Shown here piece by piece: positions 25,589 to 36,600 of a stretch of 64,000 bases of DNA. Both the position numbers and the translations under genes were made by a program. The DNA is taken from NCBI RefSeq assembly GCF_000317145.1, contig NC_019697.1:6065889-6129888 (forward strand), given 5' to 3'. Within the stretch, counting starts at the first letter, position 1; each line of letters starts with the position of its first letter. The notes beneath the pieces are model-generated. The model had not been told where the DNA came from, searched no databases, and worked only from the letters and a program-made list of their open reading frames with translations. This DNA comes from Chamaesiphon minutus PCC 6605 (GTDB taxonomy: Bacteria > Cyanobacteriota > Cyanobacteriia > Cyanobacteriales > Chamaesiphonaceae).

Positions 25589-26578
25589 CTAACTATCCTC
25601 TTCAATATCAATTTCTGGTTTAACTCGCTTAGAAAAAAGCTTCCCGGCATCCCATGCATAAGTAGTGAAATTAGGTAAGATTTCTTGAGCGAAAGCTTCA
25701 GCCGCTTTAGAGCGATACCGATTGGGATTGACAATGACAGAGAGCATTCGATCGATCGCTACACCATCGATCGAGATCCGATGTAGCGTACCATTTTCGA
25801 CCTCGCGTTCGATCGCCGAAGACGAGACAAAAGCCGCGCCCAAGCCTGCTTGAACGGCATTTTTAATGGCTTCGATCGAATTGAGTTCCATCTCGATTTT
25901 CAGCCGATTGGGATCGATACCGCATTTAGTGAGTACTCGATCGATCGCTTTCCTAATTGTCGATTGCGAATCTAAGGAAATAAAGTGCAGTTTGTAGAGA
26001 TCTTCTTTCGGAATACTCTTCATCCCTACAAAATTATGATTGGTAGGTAAAATTAGGGCAAATTCATCTTCAGCATAGGGCAAAATATCTAGCGATTCTT
26101 GTAACTCTGCGGGAATCTCGCCGCCGATAATAGCTAAATCTACTTGTCCGTTGGCGACGCTCCAAGCCGTGCGCCGCGTCGAATGAACGTGCAATTGCAC
26201 TGATACATCGGGATATTTTTGCCGAAACACCCCAATCATCCGGGGTAATAAATACGTCCCCGTAGTCTGAGATGCGCCCACGATCAGCGTACCACCTTGG
26301 AGATTTTGGAGATCCTCGATCGCCCGACAGGTTTCTTGACATAGGGTGATAATTTTTTCGCCATAACTGAGCAATAAATGTCCGGCTTCAGTCAGTTGCG
26401 CTCGTCTCCCACCACGATCGAATAACGGGACATCTAATTGACGCTCGAGATTCTGTACCTGTAAACTGACCGCAGGTTGAGACACATACAAACTGTCCGC
26501 AGCGCGTTTGAAACTTCCCTCCGCAGCAATTGCCTTGAGAATCCGTAACTGATCCAGGGTGAAAGGCAGGTCAGACAT
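25589..26578 (-). CDS. rbcR: LysR-type regulator RbcR
   Basis: The 329-residue protein has the N-terminal winged helix [40 protein letters not shown] and a full periplasmic-binding-like effector domain ([60 protein letters not shown]). It is nearly identical in these blocks to RbcR/Ycf30, which controls RuBisCO and carbon-fixation genes in cyanobacteria and red-lineage plastids. The effector is probably a Calvin-cycle metabolite or NADPH. rbcL is not in the window. Confidence 0.92.
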   Translation of the reverse strand: MSDLPFTLDQLRILKAIAAEGSFKRAADSLYVSQPAVSLQVQNLERQLDVPLFDRGGRRAQLTEAGHLLLSYGEKIITLCQETCRAIEDLQNLQGGTLIVGASQTTGTYLLPRMIGVFRQKYPDVSVQLHVHSTRRTAWSVANGQVDLAIIGGEIPAELQESLDILPYAEDEFALILPTNHNFVGMKSIPKEDLYKLHFISLDSQSTIRKAIDRVLTKCGIDPNRLKIEMELNSIEAIKNAVQAGLGAAFVSSSAIEREVENGTLHRISIDGVAIDRMLSVIVNPNRYRSKAAEAFAQEILPNFTTYAWDAGKLFSKRVKPEIDIEEDS

Positions 26579-26866
26579 AGCATTGAGCTTTTAGAATTAG
26601 TAGCGATGGACTATCGACTCACATTGACCTTACCATATACTGCTGGTACTTAGCTCTTGGCCTCTTAATAATTGATGTAAGATTTTCTACCTTTGTGTAG
26701 GGGATAGGCTTTAGGTTTTAGGCTTTAGGCTTTAGGCTTTAGCGCACAAGATAGCAACGTAGTAGGGTGGGAAGTGCCCACCATCTATATTTAACCCGAT
26801 CGATGTTCGATCGCCACTGCGCTCGTTTCATACCTCATCCCAAGCCCCTCTCTTATCACTAAAGCC
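26579..26866. repeat. Spacer with GGCTTTA heptamers
   Basis: Five 7-base units (26707-26741) of GGCTTTA/GGTTTTA follow the rbcR promoter region, and then a GTGGGAAGTGCCCACC inverted word (about 26767-26782). No gene is seen. Confidence 0.7.
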
Positions 26867-27715
26867 CTAGTCTTGACGGCGCAAAAATTGAATTACTGGT
26901 GCTTTAATCTCCGCATACCAATGTTCTTGAGGATAATGTGCTGCGGTGGGAAGTGTGACTAATTCTCCTCGTTTCAAAGATTTAGCACAAGCTTGTGCCG
27001 ATGCGAGAGTGAGCCAAGGATCTTCGACACCCCAGACGATCTGAATCGGGAGATCGAGGTTGGGAAGTCCTGTCGAGATCTCTGTCATCACTTCCTTGAG
27101 TCGGAGATTGCGAATCGTTGCTAGCAACGATCGACCGGGAGCGGAGCTTTTAAGATATGGTTTGCGGTAAGCTTCGAGATACTTGTCTTCGATGACGTGT
27201 TTGCAGCCAGCTTCTAATGTCCGCTCGACAGAGAGCGGATCTTGAGTAAGCATTTCCCCTGCCACAGGTAGCCCCAACTGCTGTAACTGCCAAGGTAATT
27301 TAAGCCCTGTCGTCAATGGTGTATTGAGAATGACTAACTTGTCTACTCGATCGGGATTGCGGAGCGCGTATTGGATGCCTACGGTACCTAAAAAGCCCTG
27401 CACGACTAGGGAAACTCGATCGAGATTCAAACTATCCACTAGCTCGGTAAAAGCGGTCGTAAAGGCATCTGGAGTATAGGCAAAATCTCGTTTTTCGGGC
27501 TTGCTCGAATTACCAAAACCGATCCAATCTGGCGCGATCGATCGAATCCCATTTTCGGCTAAAGGGGGCATCAATCCCGTCCAACTTAAGCTTTGCGAAG
27601 GCAAGCCGTGCAACAAGATCGCCGTCTGCGGATTTTCCCAGCCAGTTGGGGAGAGTTCGCCATAAAACCATTCTAGCGAACCAACTTTAATCGAATTTTT
27701 AGTAATTTTAGCCAC
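26867..27715 (-). CDS. Alpha/beta hydrolase-fold protein lacking the usual nucleophile
   Basis: In this 282-residue protein the oxyanion-hole region is ILLHGLPSQSLSW and the fold continues with APDWIGFGNSSKP. At the nucleophile elbow, normally GxSxG (or a VQDxxG Asp in haloalkane dehalogenases), the sequence is VVQGFLGTVG. Thus neither Ser nor Asp is present. The late acid/His region (VWGVEDPWLT, AAHYPQEHW) is kept. It resembles cyanobacterial dehalogenase-like hydrolases of unknown substrate and may be non-catalytic. Confidence 0.8.
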   Translation of the reverse strand: MAKITKNSIKVGSLEWFYGELSPTGWENPQTAILLHGLPSQSLSWTGLMPPLAENGIRSIAPDWIGFGNSSKPEKRDFAYTPDAFTTAFTELVDSLNLDRVSLVVQGFLGTVGIQYALRNPDRVDKLVILNTPLTTGLKLPWQLQQLGLPVAGEMLTQDPLSVERTLEAGCKHVIEDKYLEAYRKPYLKSSAPGRSLLATIRNLRLKEVMTEISTGLPNLDLPIQIVWGVEDPWLTLASAQACAKSLKRGELVTLPTAAHYPQEHWYAEIKAPVIQFLRRQD

Positions 27716-27840
27716 GAGTCAGATTTTAAAACTAAGCCATTCTCAGTCTAGACCGCGATCGCGATCGTGGCGCGTCTGTTTTCGAGACTGTGTAGCCTCT
27801 TTACAAGGAGAAACTGACTTTCGCAAGTAGTCTACGGACG

Positions 27841-29178
27841 CTATCTCAAAAAAGCAATACTCACATAGGTAGCCAAGACCACCAATTGCAAGCCCATAGT
27901 CGGCAACCCATAAGCGAGAAATCGGCGAAACGAAATCGGCGCACCATGGTGCGCAGAAATCCCCGCCGCGACAATATTCGCCGACGCCCCAATTAGCGTC
28001 CCATTGCCGCCGAGCGTCGCCCCATACATCATGGCATAGAACAACGGTAGCACCACTGGCGGTAACGCCACATTCGCACCAGGGCGCAGGATTTCTGCAC
28101 CCACAAATCCAGCATTGACTAAATATTCCTGAAGTAGCGGCACCATCGCTACTACCAAGGGGATATTAGGAATCACACTAGACAGCAGCCCGACACTAAA
28201 TAGTAAAACGATCGACCCCAGCGCGATATTTTTACCCAGCAGCAGTGCTAAAACGATCGACAGACTGCTAATTACACCAGTTTTTTGCAGACCCCCAATC
28301 AGCACGAAAATACTCATAAAAAACAGCAACGTACTCCAATCCACATCGCGTAAAATATTGTCGATCGAGTCAACTTCGATCTGTTGCGCCCAGAGCAGAC
28401 ACAGCGTTCCGCCTAGCAATGCTGCCGTTGCTGGCGAAATTGGTATGGGTAACATTTCACCTATTACAAAAAAAATCATTACCAGCAGCATAGTCCCCCC
28501 GCCGAGTAGCAACATGCGTGGATATTTAAGCGTAATTCGGGGTAAGTTATCCAGATCGGGCAGTTCCATCCGCCAAATGCCTTTAAATAAGAATGGGAGA
28601 GTTACCACGACTGTCAGAACGGCAATTGCGCCTCCGAAACTCAGCCGTTGCAGATACTCCACAAAAGTCAAATCGATCGAGCTACCCACGATAAATGTCG
28701 CCGGATCGCCGACTATCGTCAACAATCCCGCACTATTGGCGATAAATACCATCAAAATTAGCAACGGTACGAAATCTACGCCAATCTCTTGCGCCAACGG
28801 CGGAATCAATGGTGCTAGCAGCATCACTGTCGTGGCATTGGGCAATACCGCACAAATCGGCGTGGTGATGGCTACAATCCCCAGCAGCAGCCGCTTACCC
28901 TTCCCCTGCGACCACAACACCATTTGGGTTGCCAAATATTCAAACACCAGCGTCGGCTGTAATGTCCGCACCATCACCATCACACCGAAAAACAAGCCCA
29001 GCGTCGGGTGACTTTTGGCGATATAACCGATCGCCTCATCTAGGGTCAAAATATTTAAAACGACTAGTAGCAAAGCACCGAGCAATCCTGCGATCGTCAG
29101 ATGCACCCATTCCAAAGCAATCGACCCAATTACACCTATAAAGATCGCCAATGAGACGATCGCTTGCCAGCTTTCCAT
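27841..29178 (-). CDS. ArsB/NhaD-superfamily ion permease
   Basis: This 445-residue polytopic protein has about 11-12 membrane segments. It contains the ArsB/NhaD-type motifs TTPICAVLPNATTVMLLAPLIPPLA and NSAGLLTIVGDPATFIVGS, and a mirrored second half ending GGNGTLIGASANIVAAGI. Members include NhaD-type sodium/proton antiporters, arsenite pumps and SLC13-like anion transporters. The NPNATTV and GDP loops are the ion-binding helix breaks of this fold. Substrate not decided. Confidence 0.85.
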   Translation of the reverse strand: MESWQAIVSLAIFIGVIGSIALEWVHLTIAGLLGALLLVVLNILTLDEAIGYIAKSHPTLGLFFGVMVMVRTLQPTLVFEYLATQMVLWSQGKGKRLLLGIVAITTPICAVLPNATTVMLLAPLIPPLAQEIGVDFVPLLILMVFIANSAGLLTIVGDPATFIVGSSIDLTFVEYLQRLSFGGAIAVLTVVVTLPFLFKGIWRMELPDLDNLPRITLKYPRMLLLGGGTMLLVMIFFVIGEMLPIPISPATAALLGGTLCLLWAQQIEVDSIDNILRDVDWSTLLFFMSIFVLIGGLQKTGVISSLSIVLALLLGKNIALGSIVLLFSVGLLSSVIPNIPLVVAMVPLLQEYLVNAGFVGAEILRPGANVALPPVVLPLFYAMMYGATLGGNGTLIGASANIVAAGISAHHGAPISFRRFLAYGLPTMGLQLVVLATYVSIAFLR

Positions 29179-29505
29179 CAGATATTTCCTAGAGTAGTAT
29201 TATTAGACGTAAATAAAGTTACTATTTTGCAGGGAGCGGGGGAATCAGCGACACTCTCACTCATCGCTATCAGCAGTTATTACCACACGTTTAATATATG
29301 GCTCGCTGTCGATCTTACCAATTGTCGGCGATCGCCCGTAGCATCCAGTCCCCAGATTGAGATCCTAAGTAGCTACTTTTGCGCCCAATCTAAATTAGGG
29401 ACATTGAGCAATTGCCCGATGTGGCTAAATAAATCGGTAAAAGTATGTCGAAAATTAAAAGGGCAGGCATTACCATAAGAAAGAGTGCAAAATTTAGATC
29501 GACGC
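29179..29505. other. Divergent region, no gene seen
   Basis: About 330 bases between the permease (-) and ABC exporter (+). The 100 bases before the exporter are AT-rich and likely its promoter. No strong hairpin is visible. Confidence 0.5.
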
Positions 29506-31278
29506 ATGAATAGCAACCTTCATCCCCTCCAGAGATTATTAACTTATGGGCGGCAATATCGCAGACAAACATGGCAAGCTACAATTTCATCAGTATTTAA
29601 TAAGCTCTGCGATGTTGCCCCAGAAATTTTAATCGGGATTGCGGTCGATGTCGTGGTTAAAAAACAAGATTCATTCCTGGCGACGCTAGGAATTCGGAAT
29701 GTGGAACAGCAGTTAATAATTTTAACAGTTATTACTGTCGTAGTTTGGGTGCTAGAATCGCTTTCTCAATATATTTATACCAATCTTTGGCGCAATCTTT
29801 CTCAAAAAATCCAACACAATCTTAGGCTCGATGCTTATGGGCACATCCAACAATTAGAACTAGCATATTTTGAAAATCAAAGTACGGGAAACTTGATGGC
29901 AGTTTTGGGCGATGATATCAACCAGTTAGAAAGATTTTTAGATGTCGGGGCGAATGAAATCATTCAAGTGGTGACGAATGCGATCGTTATCGGCGGTGTA
30001 TTTTTCGTATTGGCTCCGAGCTTAGCTTGGTGGTCGATAGTGCCGATTCCGATTATTATTATCGGCTCGATTTGGTTCCAAAAAAAGCTAGCACCTTATT
30101 ATGCGAACGTTCGTGAAAAAGTTGGCTTATTAAATGGTCGGCTTGCTAATAACTTAGGCGGAATTACGACGATCAAAAGTTTTACCACCGAATCTTACGA
30201 ACTCGATCGAGTCCGTGCCGACAGTGAAGCCTATCGTCAGAGCAATCGACGCGCGATCGCCGTCAGCGCGGCATTCGTCCCCTTAATTCGGATGGCGGTG
30301 TTATTCAGCTTTACAATGACGCTATTATTTGGTGGAATTGCGGCTGTTAACGGTCAATTAGGCGTCGGTACTTATAGTATCCTGATCTATCTCACTCAAC
30401 GCTTATTATGGCCGCTGACGCGTTTGGGCGAGACATTAGATCTTTATCAACGCGGCATGGCTTCGACGAATCGGGTGATGGATTTATTAGATACACCGAT
30501 CGCGATTGATTCGGGAACTCGATCTCTACCACATGTTCGAGGCGAAATCGAGCTAATAAATGTCACTTTTGCGTATCCCGATCGTTCGACTGTGGTCAAA
30601 GAGTTATCATTAAAAATTCCTGCCGGACAGACGATCGCGATCGTCGGTGCGACAGGTTCGGGCAAAAGTACGTTAGTAAAACTCTTATTACGACTCTATG
30701 AAATTCAGTCGGGCGAGATTACTTTAGATGGCATTAATATTCGCGATTTACATCTGGTAGACTTACGCAGATCGATCGGATTAGTCAGCCAAGATGTGTT
30801 TTTATTCCATGGTTCCGTGCGCGAAAATATCGCTTATGGCACTCCCGATGCCACACTAGATGAGGTTATTGCTGCTGCTAAAATTGCTGAAGCTGATGAA
30901 TTTATCGATCTATTACCTGCTGGTTACGATACCATTGTCGGCGAACGAGGACAGAAATTATCTGGCGGACAACGCCAACGCATTGCCATCGCACGAGCGG
31001 TGCTCAAAAATCCACCGATCTTAATTCTCGATGAAGCCACATCGGCTGTCGATAATGAAACCGAAGCGGCAATTCAAAGATCTTTAGACAAGATTACACT
31101 CGATCGGACTACAATTGCGATCGCCCACCGTCTCTCGACAATCCGCAATGCCCATCGCATCTATGTCATGGAACGCGGACAATTAGTTGAAGCTGGCACT
31201 CATGATGAATTGTTAGCCGAGCTGGGTATCTATGCAGGACTGTGGAACATTCAACAAAATGCCAAAGTTGCCGTTTGA
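29506..31278 (+). CDS. ABC exporter with fused membrane and ATPase domains
   Basis: The ATG at 29506 is preferred to a GTG at 29485. The 590-residue product has a six-helix type IV exporter domain (about 10-310) and an ATP-binding domain: Walker [11 protein letters not shown]-loop [14 protein letters not shown], signature LSGGQRQR, Walker [11 protein letters not shown] and the switch His in IAHRLST. All catalytic residues are present, so the homodimer should be active. It is the MsbA/LmrA-like type that exports lipids or hydrophobic compounds; the substrate is unknown. Confidence 0.9.
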   Translation: MNSNLHPLQRLLTYGRQYRRQTWQATISSVFNKLCDVAPEILIGIAVDVVVKKQDSFLATLGIRNVEQQLIILTVITVVVWVLESLSQYIYTNLWRNLSQKIQHNLRLDAYGHIQQLELAYFENQSTGNLMAVLGDDINQLERFLDVGANEIIQVVTNAIVIGGVFFVLAPSLAWWSIVPIPIIIIGSIWFQKKLAPYYANVREKVGLLNGRLANNLGGITTIKSFTTESYELDRVRADSEAYRQSNRRAIAVSAAFVPLIRMAVLFSFTMTLLFGGIAAVNGQLGVGTYSILIYLTQRLLWPLTRLGETLDLYQRGMASTNRVMDLLDTPIAIDSGTRSLPHVRGEIELINVTFAYPDRSTVVKELSLKIPAGQTIAIVGATGSGKSTLVKLLLRLYEIQSGEITLDGINIRDLHLVDLRRSIGLVSQDVFLFHGSVRENIAYGTPDATLDEVIAAAKIAEADEFIDLLPAGYDTIVGERGQKLSGGQRQRIAIARAVLKNPPILILDEATSAVDNETEAAIQRSLDKITLDRTTIAIAHRLSTIRNAHRIYVMERGQLVEAGTHDELLAELGIYAGLWNIQQNAKVAV

Positions 31279-31332
31279 GATATTTACTTACATCTGTGCC
31301 AGTATTTAACTACTGGTGCTTAGTGTAGATCT

Positions 31333-31397
31333 AAGGGTACCCACAAGGGGCACCCCTACAGATCGGTTTTGTAGGGGTGCCCCTTGTGGGTACCCTT
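31333..31397. repeat. 28-bp inverted repeat hairpin (copy 1)
   Basis: The arms 31333-31360 and 31370-31397 are perfectly complementary around a 9-base loop. It lies between the ABC exporter (+) and ssb (-). A near-identical hairpin is at 62135-62195, where one pair differs but stays paired. It may act as a bidirectional terminator. Confidence 0.9.
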
Positions 31398-31428
31398 GGT
31401 TCAAACTAAGCACTATAGCAATCGCGAG

Positions 31429-31779
31429 CTAAGTATAATCTGGTAATGCCTCGGCACTGTCTCTCTTCGAGCCAAGTAGCTCCAGAGTATCAACCTTAAT
31501 TACGGGACGAGAGCGTTCGGTACCTGTCGCTTTATCCGTCCACGTTTCGACTTCTAGAGAGCCTTTGACGCCGATTTGACTGCCTTTTTTAGCATAGTTT
31601 CTGGCAATTTCAGCAGTCTTACCCCAGATCTTAAGATTGAACCAGTCGGGCTGATCTTGGTTTTTGCTACGACGATTGACAGCTAGGGTGAGGGTACAGA
31701 GCTGGGTGCCAGATTCAAAATATTTCATTTCTGGATCGCCACCAACTCTGCCCACTAGATGAACGACATTAAGGCTCAT
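31429..31779 (-). CDS. ssb: Single-stranded DNA-binding protein
   Basis: The 116-residue OB-fold protein has MSLNVVHLVGRVGGDPEMKYFESGTQLCTLTLAVNR, DWFNLKIWGKTAEIARNYAKKGSQIGVKGSLEVETW and an acidic C-terminal end (EALPDYT). The tail is short compared with E. coli SSB and lacks the canonical DDDIPF, as in other cyanobacterial short SSBs. Confidence 0.93.
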   Translation of the reverse strand: MSLNVVHLVGRVGGDPEMKYFESGTQLCTLTLAVNRRSKNQDQPDWFNLKIWGKTAEIARNYAKKGSQIGVKGSLEVETWTDKATGTERSRPVIKVDTLELLGSKRDSAEALPDYT

Positions 31780-31902
31780 AGTAAATATAGTAGTTATGTA
31801 CCTTATTGTAGCTTAAAAGGGCAATCTCCGTAACCACAACTTTACTAGACTTTGCAACCTTCACAAATCAGTCATCTACCCTTAAATTGGGATGAATGAT
31901 AA

Positions 31903-33354
31903 CTAAACCGAATTCGATCGATCGGTCAATCGTGCCAACCAATTAAAATCTAAAAGTTGTTCTAGAAAAGATCTTTCTCCTTCATGCTTGAGTAGTAGTA
32001 GCGGGGTCAGGGCTAACAGGCGCAGAATGCTAGAAATCACGAATAAACTAGTCAAGCCACCCACTGGATTGATGAGATCGAGTCCGCCGCCAGCGACGGT
32101 ACCCGCTGCACCGCTAATGCCTGCAACAGCAGCGGCAATGCCAAAATATTGAGCCTGATGATGTTTGTGCGCGATTTCAATCTGGAGATTGTTAATGCTC
32201 AGATCGATCGCGGCACTCGCGCCACCATTGACAATGAATAGTAGGGGCAAACCCACCCACAACGAAAGCGAATCTTTACCCACTCCCAGCCATAACAAGG
32301 GCAACATCGTCATTACTAGCCCCATAATTACTAATGGGAGCCGATTGCCGATGCGATCGCTCCAACGACCGAAGGGGATTAGCAGCGCGAGACTGGCTAC
32401 CGATGTCAAGCTATTATAGAGTGTCACCCAGCCGACATCGATCGATAAATCCTGAAGTAGATACAGATTAAAAAATGGCGCGCTGAGATTGAGCGCGAAT
32501 GTCCAGGCACCCAAACACCACAGAAAGCCCTGAAAATACGGATCTTTGCCGATCGTGGCGAGTGCGGATTCGGGTGGGGAGACGATGGCTACTGCCGCCG
32601 AGGGAGAACGCTCCTTCATCTTATTGGTGCCTACCCTTAACCGATCTTGCGGATTGACATCGACCATTTGCCATTGACAAATCAGACTGATTATGCCTGC
32701 GACGAGGCCGACGGCTAAGGCGATCGCGAATCCTGCTAACTCACCGCTAGGATAGCTGGCTACCAAAAAACCCGCGATCGCCACGACGATCGGACTGGTG
32801 AGATTAGAGATTGTATTGCGAATGCCAAAATAACGACCGCGCAATTGTCTGGGCACCAAAGCCGCCATCCAGCTCAACCAAGTCGCACTTCCCAAACCGC
32901 CTAATATATGACTCAGAGCTACTACCAGCATCGTCCAGATCGCCATCGTGCGATCGTCGATCTGATGCTGACTGTAAAGCCACATGCCAACGAGCAGGAA
33001 TAGCCACACCAATCGCGATGGCAGATAAATACCCGAACAAAACCATAGCCGACTCTGCAATCGATCGCCCCACCAAGCTCCTAAAGGTTGGACGATATTG
33101 GAGAGCATCGGAATTGCTGCCAAAATCCCGATTTCAAAGGAATTTGCCTGAAGATCGACTAAGAAATTACTCAGTAAGACACCACCAGTAAGGTTAGAAA
33201 AGATCGCGGCGAATACTCCATCGATCGAGGATGCCTTGAGACTGCGGCGAATCTCGCTGGTAGGAATGCGTTGGAGCGTAGTCGAGCGATCGTCCTCATC
33301 AGTCTGTAGCTCGATTGGAATGGCTGTTACCGTCGTCTTCAGACCTAGATCCAC
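31903..33354 (-). CDS. MFS transporter
   Basis: The 483-residue protein has about 12 membrane helices. MFS cues include GAWWGDRLQSRLW after the second helix and PFGRWSDRIGNRLPLV in the second half. A cytoplasmic loop of about 40 residues separates the halves. The family in cyanobacteria is uncharacterised and the substrate is unknown. The start is the ATG at 33354; the AT-rich gap upstream separates it from the WD40 gene's end. Confidence 0.85.
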   Translation of the reverse strand: MDLGLKTTVTAIPIELQTDEDDRSTTLQRIPTSEIRRSLKASSIDGVFAAIFSNLTGGVLLSNFLVDLQANSFEIGILAAIPMLSNIVQPLGAWWGDRLQSRLWFCSGIYLPSRLVWLFLLVGMWLYSQHQIDDRTMAIWTMLVVALSHILGGLGSATWLSWMAALVPRQLRGRYFGIRNTISNLTSPIVVAIAGFLVASYPSGELAGFAIALAVGLVAGIISLICQWQMVDVNPQDRLRVGTNKMKERSPSAAVAIVSPPESALATIGKDPYFQGFLWCLGAWTFALNLSAPFFNLYLLQDLSIDVGWVTLYNSLTSVASLALLIPFGRWSDRIGNRLPLVIMGLVMTMLPLLWLGVGKDSLSLWVGLPLLFIVNGGASAAIDLSINNLQIEIAHKHHQAQYFGIAAAVAGISGAAGTVAGGGLDLINPVGGLTSLFVISSILRLLALTPLLLLKHEGERSFLEQLLDFNWLARLTDRSNSV

Positions 33355-33621
33355 AGATTACCTCGCTTGCAACAAAAGATCTCACACTATTTGAATTCTG
33401 ACAGAATTTAGGGATTAGCGAATCGGGAATAGGAGATAGGGAGCAGATAAAATTTTTGACACTCTGAGTGTTGACAACTAGAAGCAGGATACTTTGGCTC
33501 GCAGTCGATCGTGCGGTGTTGCCGATTTGAAGTGTATTATTGCTGTTTTTCAACAAAAAAATTAGACCTGTTGCATGAATCCTGCGATCGTTAAAGTAGC
33601 GGTTAGTCTCTGCACGCGCCA

Positions 33622-36600
33622 TTACGAGGCGCAAATTGCTCCGAGCATTTTTAATGAATCGATCGCCGCAGCACTTAACCCAGTTACACCAGAAATATTC
33701 ATTGATAGATACGGTGCTGGTGCTGTGTACGCTCGCTGACACTCTCCAGTAGCCAGATCCCAGACTTTAATCGTCTCATCGTCACTCCCACTAACGATTA
33801 TGCGACCATCTGGACTATAACTGAGTGAATTAACGCGATCGAGATGTCCGATGAGGGTCTGTAATACCGTTCCCGTCTCAACTTCCCAAATTTTAATCGT
33901 GCGATCGGCCGAACCAGTTGCTAGATAGCGACCGTCGGGGCTAAATTCAATGGCTAAGATATCTTGAGTATGTCCGGCAAACTCTCGGACTAATTGACAT
34001 GCGGGCACATCCCATAATTGCGCGACATTAGCAACACCAGCACCCACAGCTAAAAAGCGACCATTAGGGCTAAATGCCAAATCCCAAATCAGGTTACTAT
34101 AATCTGTCTGCGCGTGAATTAGCTCTCTGGTTTTCACATCCCACAACCGCCACGAGAGATCGAAACTCGCCGTTGCCATGAGTTGCCCCTCAGGACTAAA
34201 CACGATCGATCTGACCACTCTACTATGACCGAGCAAAGTCGCAGCTAACTCCCCTGTCTCCGTCCAAAACCGCACTCGACCTTCCCCGCAGCCACTAGCG
34301 AGGAGTTTACCATCGGGACTAAATTTCACCGACCACACCGCCTGACGATCGGCAGCTAGGGTACGGACTAAATCGCCCGTGGCGGCATCCCAGATCTTGA
34401 CGGTACGATCCTCGCTGGCACTCGCGATCGATCCAGAATGCGGATTGTAAGCCACCATCAGGATCAGACCCGGATCGTGTCCTCTGAGCGATCGAACGAG
34501 ATCTCCAGTTCGCACATCCCAGACTCTGACGATGCCATCCTGCGAACTACTAACGATCTGTGTCCCATCTGGCGTAAATATCGCCGATTGAATCCGATTG
34601 GTATAGCCAACCCACCGCGACAGCTCTTGCCAAGTAGTCGTACTCCACCATCGAATCGATCGATCGACTCCACCTGTGACCAATAATTTACCATCGGGAC
34701 TAAATTTCAGCAGCGAAACTAGGGAGGTATGTCCGTGGAGCGTGGCGATGGCTGTCGGTGGCGCATCGTTCGCACGAATCCGATCGATCTCCCAAATTTT
34801 GACATCATTAGTGCTATTCCCCGTCGCTAATAGCCGACCGTCTGGACTAAAATCGATCGACATCATCCAATCAGGATATCCCGGCAAAGTTGCCACGATC
34901 GCGACCGTTGTAAGATCCCACAGTTTAATCGTCCCATCGCTACTGCCAGTGGCGAGTAACTGACCATTCTCCTCTGGAGACGCTCCGCGAACGGGACTAA
35001 ATCGCACCGTCCAGACTTGCCGCGTATGCTCGGTCAAGCGACCGCACAAATCGCCAGTCGCAACATCCCAAATTTTGACAGTATTATCATCGCTACCAGT
35101 GGCAATCAACCGACCATCGGGACTAAATCTGACTGAAAACACTTGCTGGAGATGGGCGGCGCAAGTACTCTCAATCGTCCCGCTGGCAATATCCCAAATG
35201 CTCATCGCGCCAGCATCGTCGCTAGTGGCGAGTAACTGCCCGTCAGGATGAAAGTCCAGCGACAATACCGGACGGCTTGCTTGTAAAACCCGCATCAGTC
35301 GATTAGCCCGGACATCCCATAGCCTTATCGTCCCATCTTGGCTGGCACTAGCTAGCACCCGACCGTCTGGACTAAATCTCACTGCCCACACCCAACTTGT
35401 ATGTCCCGACGATTTGTGGAGTAATTCTCCACTACCCACTTGCCACAAGCGGATATCGCCGCTCGTCTCGCCAGTCGCTGCTAGCTGCGAGTCAGGGCTA
35501 AAATCGATCGCCCATACCCAGCCAAAGGTATTCGTAAATAAGGATTTGGACAGATCGGCATCGCTAAAATTGACATCGTGCAGAGTCGCGCCCTGCATGT
35601 CGGCTTGCCACATCGTCAATCCGGCAAAGTTGTAACTAGTTAACTCGATTTGTAAATGGCGGAGGAGATTGAGCAGATTTCCACCGCCATAATGGGGGAT
35701 GTCTGGGTAACAAGTGCGGATACTGGCGAGAATCGATCGCATGTAGCCGTCTAATGCCGATATTTGCCGGAATTGTAATTTCAATTGACTCGCCACAGGC
35801 TGGAGAATCAGACGTTTTTGGATCGCTTGAATATATGTGGGCGACTGCGATTTTACGAGCGGATGGGACAGCCATAGGGGTAGGGTTGGGGGTGGCTGCT
35901 GCATGTCCCAATTACTGAGTTCGGCGGTGACGCGATCGATAAATTTTGCCGTCACATATTCCATCACCACTGCTTGTTGGGTGAATTTACCGCGATTGTG
36001 TTCGATGAGCGATCGTCGTCCCAAGGATGAAAAGGCAGTTAATACCGTCTGTTTGGTCGTCGCTGGCACGATATCGCCAGCTAAATCGGCGGGGGATAAC
36101 CACTCCCGCTCGATTGCCAACCAATACATGACCACGGTTTCTATCGGCGATAGCCGTGCGAATTGTTGGTCTAACAATTGGCAAATATCCTCGAATATCC
36201 CCGCATCAGTATCGAGAAAGCCATCGATATCCCCATCAAATAAATCGCAAATGGAGGTCGAGACAATATTTAAGGCGAGGGGATTGCCACTATAGAGTGA
36301 CAACAATCGCGCTCTCCCAACGAGCGATCTAGATAACCCCTTGGCATCGAACAGCAAATCGCTATCGCTAGCCGTCAGTCCTGAGAGTACTAGCGATCGC
36401 ACGGCTAATTGCGCCCCCTCTAAGGGAATCATCGCGACTGGTTTTTCGCGACTGGTGACGAGCAGACAACTCTGATGTGGGGATGCGCCAATTCGTCCGA
36501 AGAGTTCGGCATAGCCTGGATCGATGCGCTCGTCATCCCGATTTTGGATGACGGCTTCGGCATTGTCCAAAATCAACAAACACCGTTGCTGGCGGAAACA

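Noticed and set aside
33299-33742. 147-codon minus-strand frame bridging the MFS and WD40 genes
   Set aside because: It overlaps both and lacks coding features.
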